DNA from: Bdellovibrio sp. CG22_combo_CG10-13_8_21_14_all_39_27
Lineage (GTDB): Bacteria > Bdellovibrionota > Bacteriovoracia > Bacteriovoracales > Bacteriovoracaceae
Reading direction: 5' to 3'
DNA length: 33,118 nucleotides
NCBI GenBank assembly: GCA_002786715.1
Contig: PCTW01000094.1
Span: 9,563 to 42,680 of the forward strand
Below the pieces are notes generated by a model. It saw only the letters and a list, made by a program, of their open reading frames with translations, had not been told where the DNA came from and made no database searches. Below are positions 32,626 through 33,118 of this stretch, one piece after another; position 1 is the first letter of the stretch; every line of letters begins with the position of its first letter. Made by a program: the position numbers and the translations under genes.

Positions 32626-33094
32626 TAAATTGTTCTCCCTTCATAATTCCGTTTAAGTACATGCAATCGAGTTCATCTCGATGTTCAAAATAAAGACGTT
32701 TGACCTCGAATAGTCTTCTCTCTTCACTTAAGATGATTCGAAAGCTAAAAAGAAGATCAACTAAAAGCGTGGTGTATTTACCGATGAAAGCCGTTGGACT
32801 CTTTGAACGAGAAGCAGCGAAGCCAATTTCTAGATAAAGATCAGATAGTCCTAAGAACGACATATCGTCTTCTGAGCCACGCTCTCCCATAATCAGCATC
32901 CAAGCGTGATCAAACCCTGATGTTTCATCTGTGGTCTGAGAATAGAATTGCAGACGATCAAAGATTGAAATGAACCCGTCTTGAATTCTAAAGATTTCCA
33001 ATTCCTTTCTGAGCATAGAAGACACAACAATTCTTAAGTCATTTTCACTTAAGACAAACGGATGCCCTTCTTGCACTTTCGCAAGCGTATTCAT
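32588..33094 (-). CDS. Unknown protein at the head of the visible T4SS operon
   Basis: 168 residues with CAGGGAG seven bases before the ATG; the start is 24 bp from the window edge. The product looks cytoplasmic and helical: EGHPFVLSENDLRIVVSSMLRKELEIF, then ISIFDRLQFYSQTTDETSGFDHAWMLIMGERG, and a C-terminal helical part LLVDLLFSFRIILSEERRLFEVKRLYFEHRDEL. No signal, no membrane segment, no recognised domain. It lies upstream of two small genes and the lipoprotein in what appears to be one transcript with the secretion genes. Confidence 0.6.
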   Translation of the reverse strand: MNTLAKVQEGHPFVLSENDLRIVVSSMLRKELEIFRIQDGFISIFDRLQFYSQTTDETSGFDHAWMLIMGERGSEDDMSFLGLSDLYLEIGFAASRSKSPTAFIGKYTTLLVDLLFSFRIILSEERRLFEVKRLYFEHRDELDCMYLNGIMKGEQFNGDESQNYSGNV

Positions 33095-33118
33095 TAATAC
33101 TCCCTGTGTAAGGAGCAG

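Larger units (their letters stand above)
19198..33118 (-). mobile_element. Integrative conjugative element (partial; right end outside window)
   Basis: Every gene from 20 kb to the right edge is on the minus strand and belongs to an integration, DNA-processing or type IV secretion module: integrase, excisionase-like protein, SSB, candidate oriT, relaxase candidate, coupling protein and a VirB/Tra set. Neighbours are tightly packed or overlap by 4-8 bp. I place the left limit at the integrase; the toxin-antitoxin pair (18417-19160) may also belong to the element. No tRNA and no att repeat can be identified. A plasmid backbone is excluded only by the contiguous chromosomal genes at left. No VirB11 or lytic transglycosylase is seen before the edge. 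Confidence 0.85.

Noticed and set aside
1-33118. CRISPR arrays, tRNA or rRNA genes, IS elements
   Set aside because: No regularly spaced repeats, no cloverleaf or rRNA-like segment and no transposase were seen on either strand; the only recombinase is the tyrosine integrase.

Overview
The window is AT-rich Gram-negative DNA. Many short lipoproteins and secreted proteins, an isolated GspE/PilB-type ATPase, TIGR02147-like HTH architecture and AAGGAG-type ribosome binding sites suggest a member of the Bdellovibrionota, probably a Bacteriovorax/Halobacteriovorax relative. That assignment is an inference; there is no rRNA or tRNA here to confirm it.

Positions 1-18250 look like ordinary chromosome. 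A truncated XRE-type regulator is translationally coupled to purT (formate-dependent purine synthesis). Facing it are two lipoproteins (one HD-like, one an HEXXH metalloprotease), a membrane-anchored protein and an SH3-M23 protein that lacks the catalytic histidine. Then come a secreted unknown, a HEPN-like protein, a DUF547 protein, a decayed repeat protein, a DUF374 acyltransferase and the GspE/PilB ATPase. A cluster of three PAP2 phosphatases follows: one has lost two signature arginines, one looks normal and one is frameshifted. An MtfA-type peptidase and a PhoD-type phosphatase close this part, bounded by a strong terminator.

Positions 18417-33118 (running off the right edge) are, or border, an integrative conjugative element, with every gene on the minus strand. 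In transcription order: three small or unknown genes, a large lipoprotein with a calcium-binding-type motif, pilin (VirB2), VirB3/TraL, VirB4/TraC, a VirB5-position protein, VirB6, VirB8/TraE-like, VirB9/TraK-like, VirB10/TraB-like, a glycine-zipper envelope protein, a VirD4-type coupling protein and a protein that looks like a MOBC-type (PD-(D/E)XK-like) relaxase. After it lies a 135-bp nested inverted repeat that is a good oriT candidate. Then follow a small basic protein, a short SSB, an excisionase-like protein, a tyrosine integrase and a HigBA/RelE-type toxin-antitoxin pair whose promoter sits inside a near-perfect operator palindrome.

The coupling protein-relaxase pair resembles mobB-mobC of plasmid CloDF13. 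No VirB11 is visible, as in F-type systems. A compact F-like type IV secretion system joined to a MOBC-like relaxase in a probable Bdellovibrionota genome is the most notable content of the window.
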